This document shows, piece after piece, positions 21,754 to 22,427 of a DNA stretch of 22,427 nucleotides (positions within the stretch are counted from its first letter, which is position 1; each line of letters begins with the position of its first letter). Location: positions 105,025-127,451 of the forward strand of contig BMAT01007350.1 of NCBI GenBank assembly GCA_019649035.1, written 5' to 3'. The notes under the pieces were generated by a model. That model was not told the origin of the DNA and did not search any database. It was given only the letters and a program-made list of their open reading frames with translations. Both the position numbers and the translations under genes were made by a program. This DNA is from Elysia marginata. Its lineage: Eukaryota; Mollusca; Gastropoda; Plakobranchidae.

Positions 21754-22427
21754 CTGATAAAACATGCATACAAAATCATAAAAGGTAACTTTTATCTGCT
21801 AATATTCCTCAAATTTCTCTTAGAAACACTGACAAAGCAGAAAAACAAAAGTTTATAACTTGGATTCTAAGCCTTGTTTTGGCAATCTCATTTATTTTAT
21901 AAAACTGTTGTTGCATGATAACTGAGAACAGAATTTAAACTCATTGCTGGTCAAAAAAACAATACTTTCAAATTTCAAAACCTTTAGAATTCACACACAG
22001 TGGAATCCGCTTAAAGCCAAACCCTTTAAGGGAAACTTGCTTAAAGTCGGCTCTGTTTGGGAGTTCATTTTGTATTTCTTTCTATTTTATGTAATGGTTA
22101 AATTCAATTCTTGCTTAAAATTTACACAGTTTTTTGGATCTTGAGGTGTTCCACTGCACCTTTGCAATTCTTAAAAACAAAACAAATAGGTAGGTACTTC
22201 TTCTAATCAAACAGGTCTAATGTAACAACTTATCTTGAACAAAAACTAATAAATTATCTGAAAAGAATTGATTTTATGAAATTAAAAAAAAACAAACTGC
22301 AGATTGCTATGCCTACACTTAAAAATCTTTAATTTATTTTGTATTTTACGCTAGTAAAAGAAATAGGTCAAATTTGTTATATTTAACTTTCTGCAATGTT
22401 TGGGAAGAACCCAACTATTTCTAGACT
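21754..22427 (-). other. Intron upstream of the minus-strand exon
   Basis: AT-rich sequence, containing a 159-bp TIR element (21998-22156). No further minus-strand exon is recognisable up to the window edge, so the rest of the gene lies to the right. The plus-strand frame at 21944-22144 lies largely over the TIR element and is not a gene. Confidence 0.55.
21998..22156. mobile_element. 159-bp TIR element, pogo/Tigger-like
   Basis: It begins CAGTGGAATCCGCTTAAAGC and ends GAGGTGTTCCACTG, the inverse of CAGTGGAACACCTC. The first eight bases are identical between the ends, and the left end follows the same CAGTGGAA pattern as the 12304 element. Internal GCTTAAAGTCGG and CTTGCTTAAAAT motifs suggest subterminal repeats. 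No coding capacity. A TA target duplication is not evident. Confidence 0.55.

Noticed and set aside
21586..21858. 90-codon plus-strand frame
   Set aside because: Antisense shadow of the minus-strand coding exon, running on into its intron.

Overview
This is a eukaryotic, almost certainly metazoan, window from a draft assembly. It is AT-rich throughout. Its few coding segments are short exons with GT-AG splice sites, separated by introns of about 2 to 2.4 kb. It also carries DNA transposon remnants of kinds common in invertebrates (PIF/Harbinger-like, and pogo/Tigger-like by their ends), one tRNA-like SINE head and two runs of N. A marine invertebrate is the best guess from the repeat types, but nothing here fixes the species. 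No bacterial-type operon, CRISPR array or rRNA was seen.

Layout. The left part (1 to about 9.3 kb) holds the 3' end of a plus-strand gene. Exons at 2036-2144 and 4519-4573 and a terminal coding exon at 6609-6623 join in compatible phases (1, 2, 0) and give a continuous C-terminal tail of about 59 residues ending in DDLA and a stop. I do not recognise the protein. A T-rich 3' UTR probably follows.

The right end holds one strongly coding minus-strand exon, 21475-21753. Its conserved-looking segment (GRRVDVQWP, GMEGTLVHRWVP, RRSHTDKSIVLVQ, ending LDLGAEV) I tentatively assign to the C-terminus of a pecanex-family membrane protein. Three Ns replace exactly the codon after this segment, the place where a stop would be expected. 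The rest of that gene lies beyond the right edge. The two genes therefore converge, and most of the 9 to 21 kb middle is 3' UTR, intergenic DNA and repeats. The plus strand is visibly T-rich to about 9.3 kb and A-rich from about 9.5 to 21 kb, which fits convergent transcription.

The middle contains a 777-bp internally deleted PIF/Harbinger element (15822-16598) that keeps a fossil transposase N-terminus. It also has three elements with terminal inverted repeats (7031-7194, 12304-13062, 21998-22156), a related fragment with an internal 41-bp tandem duplication (5822-6130), and a 636-bp N gap (10425-11060) whose right edge begins in a short repeat. No unprecedented system is evident. The most interesting items are the fossil Harbinger element, the set of small TIR elements, and two small unassigned plus-strand open frames (11481-11672 and 19289-19399).
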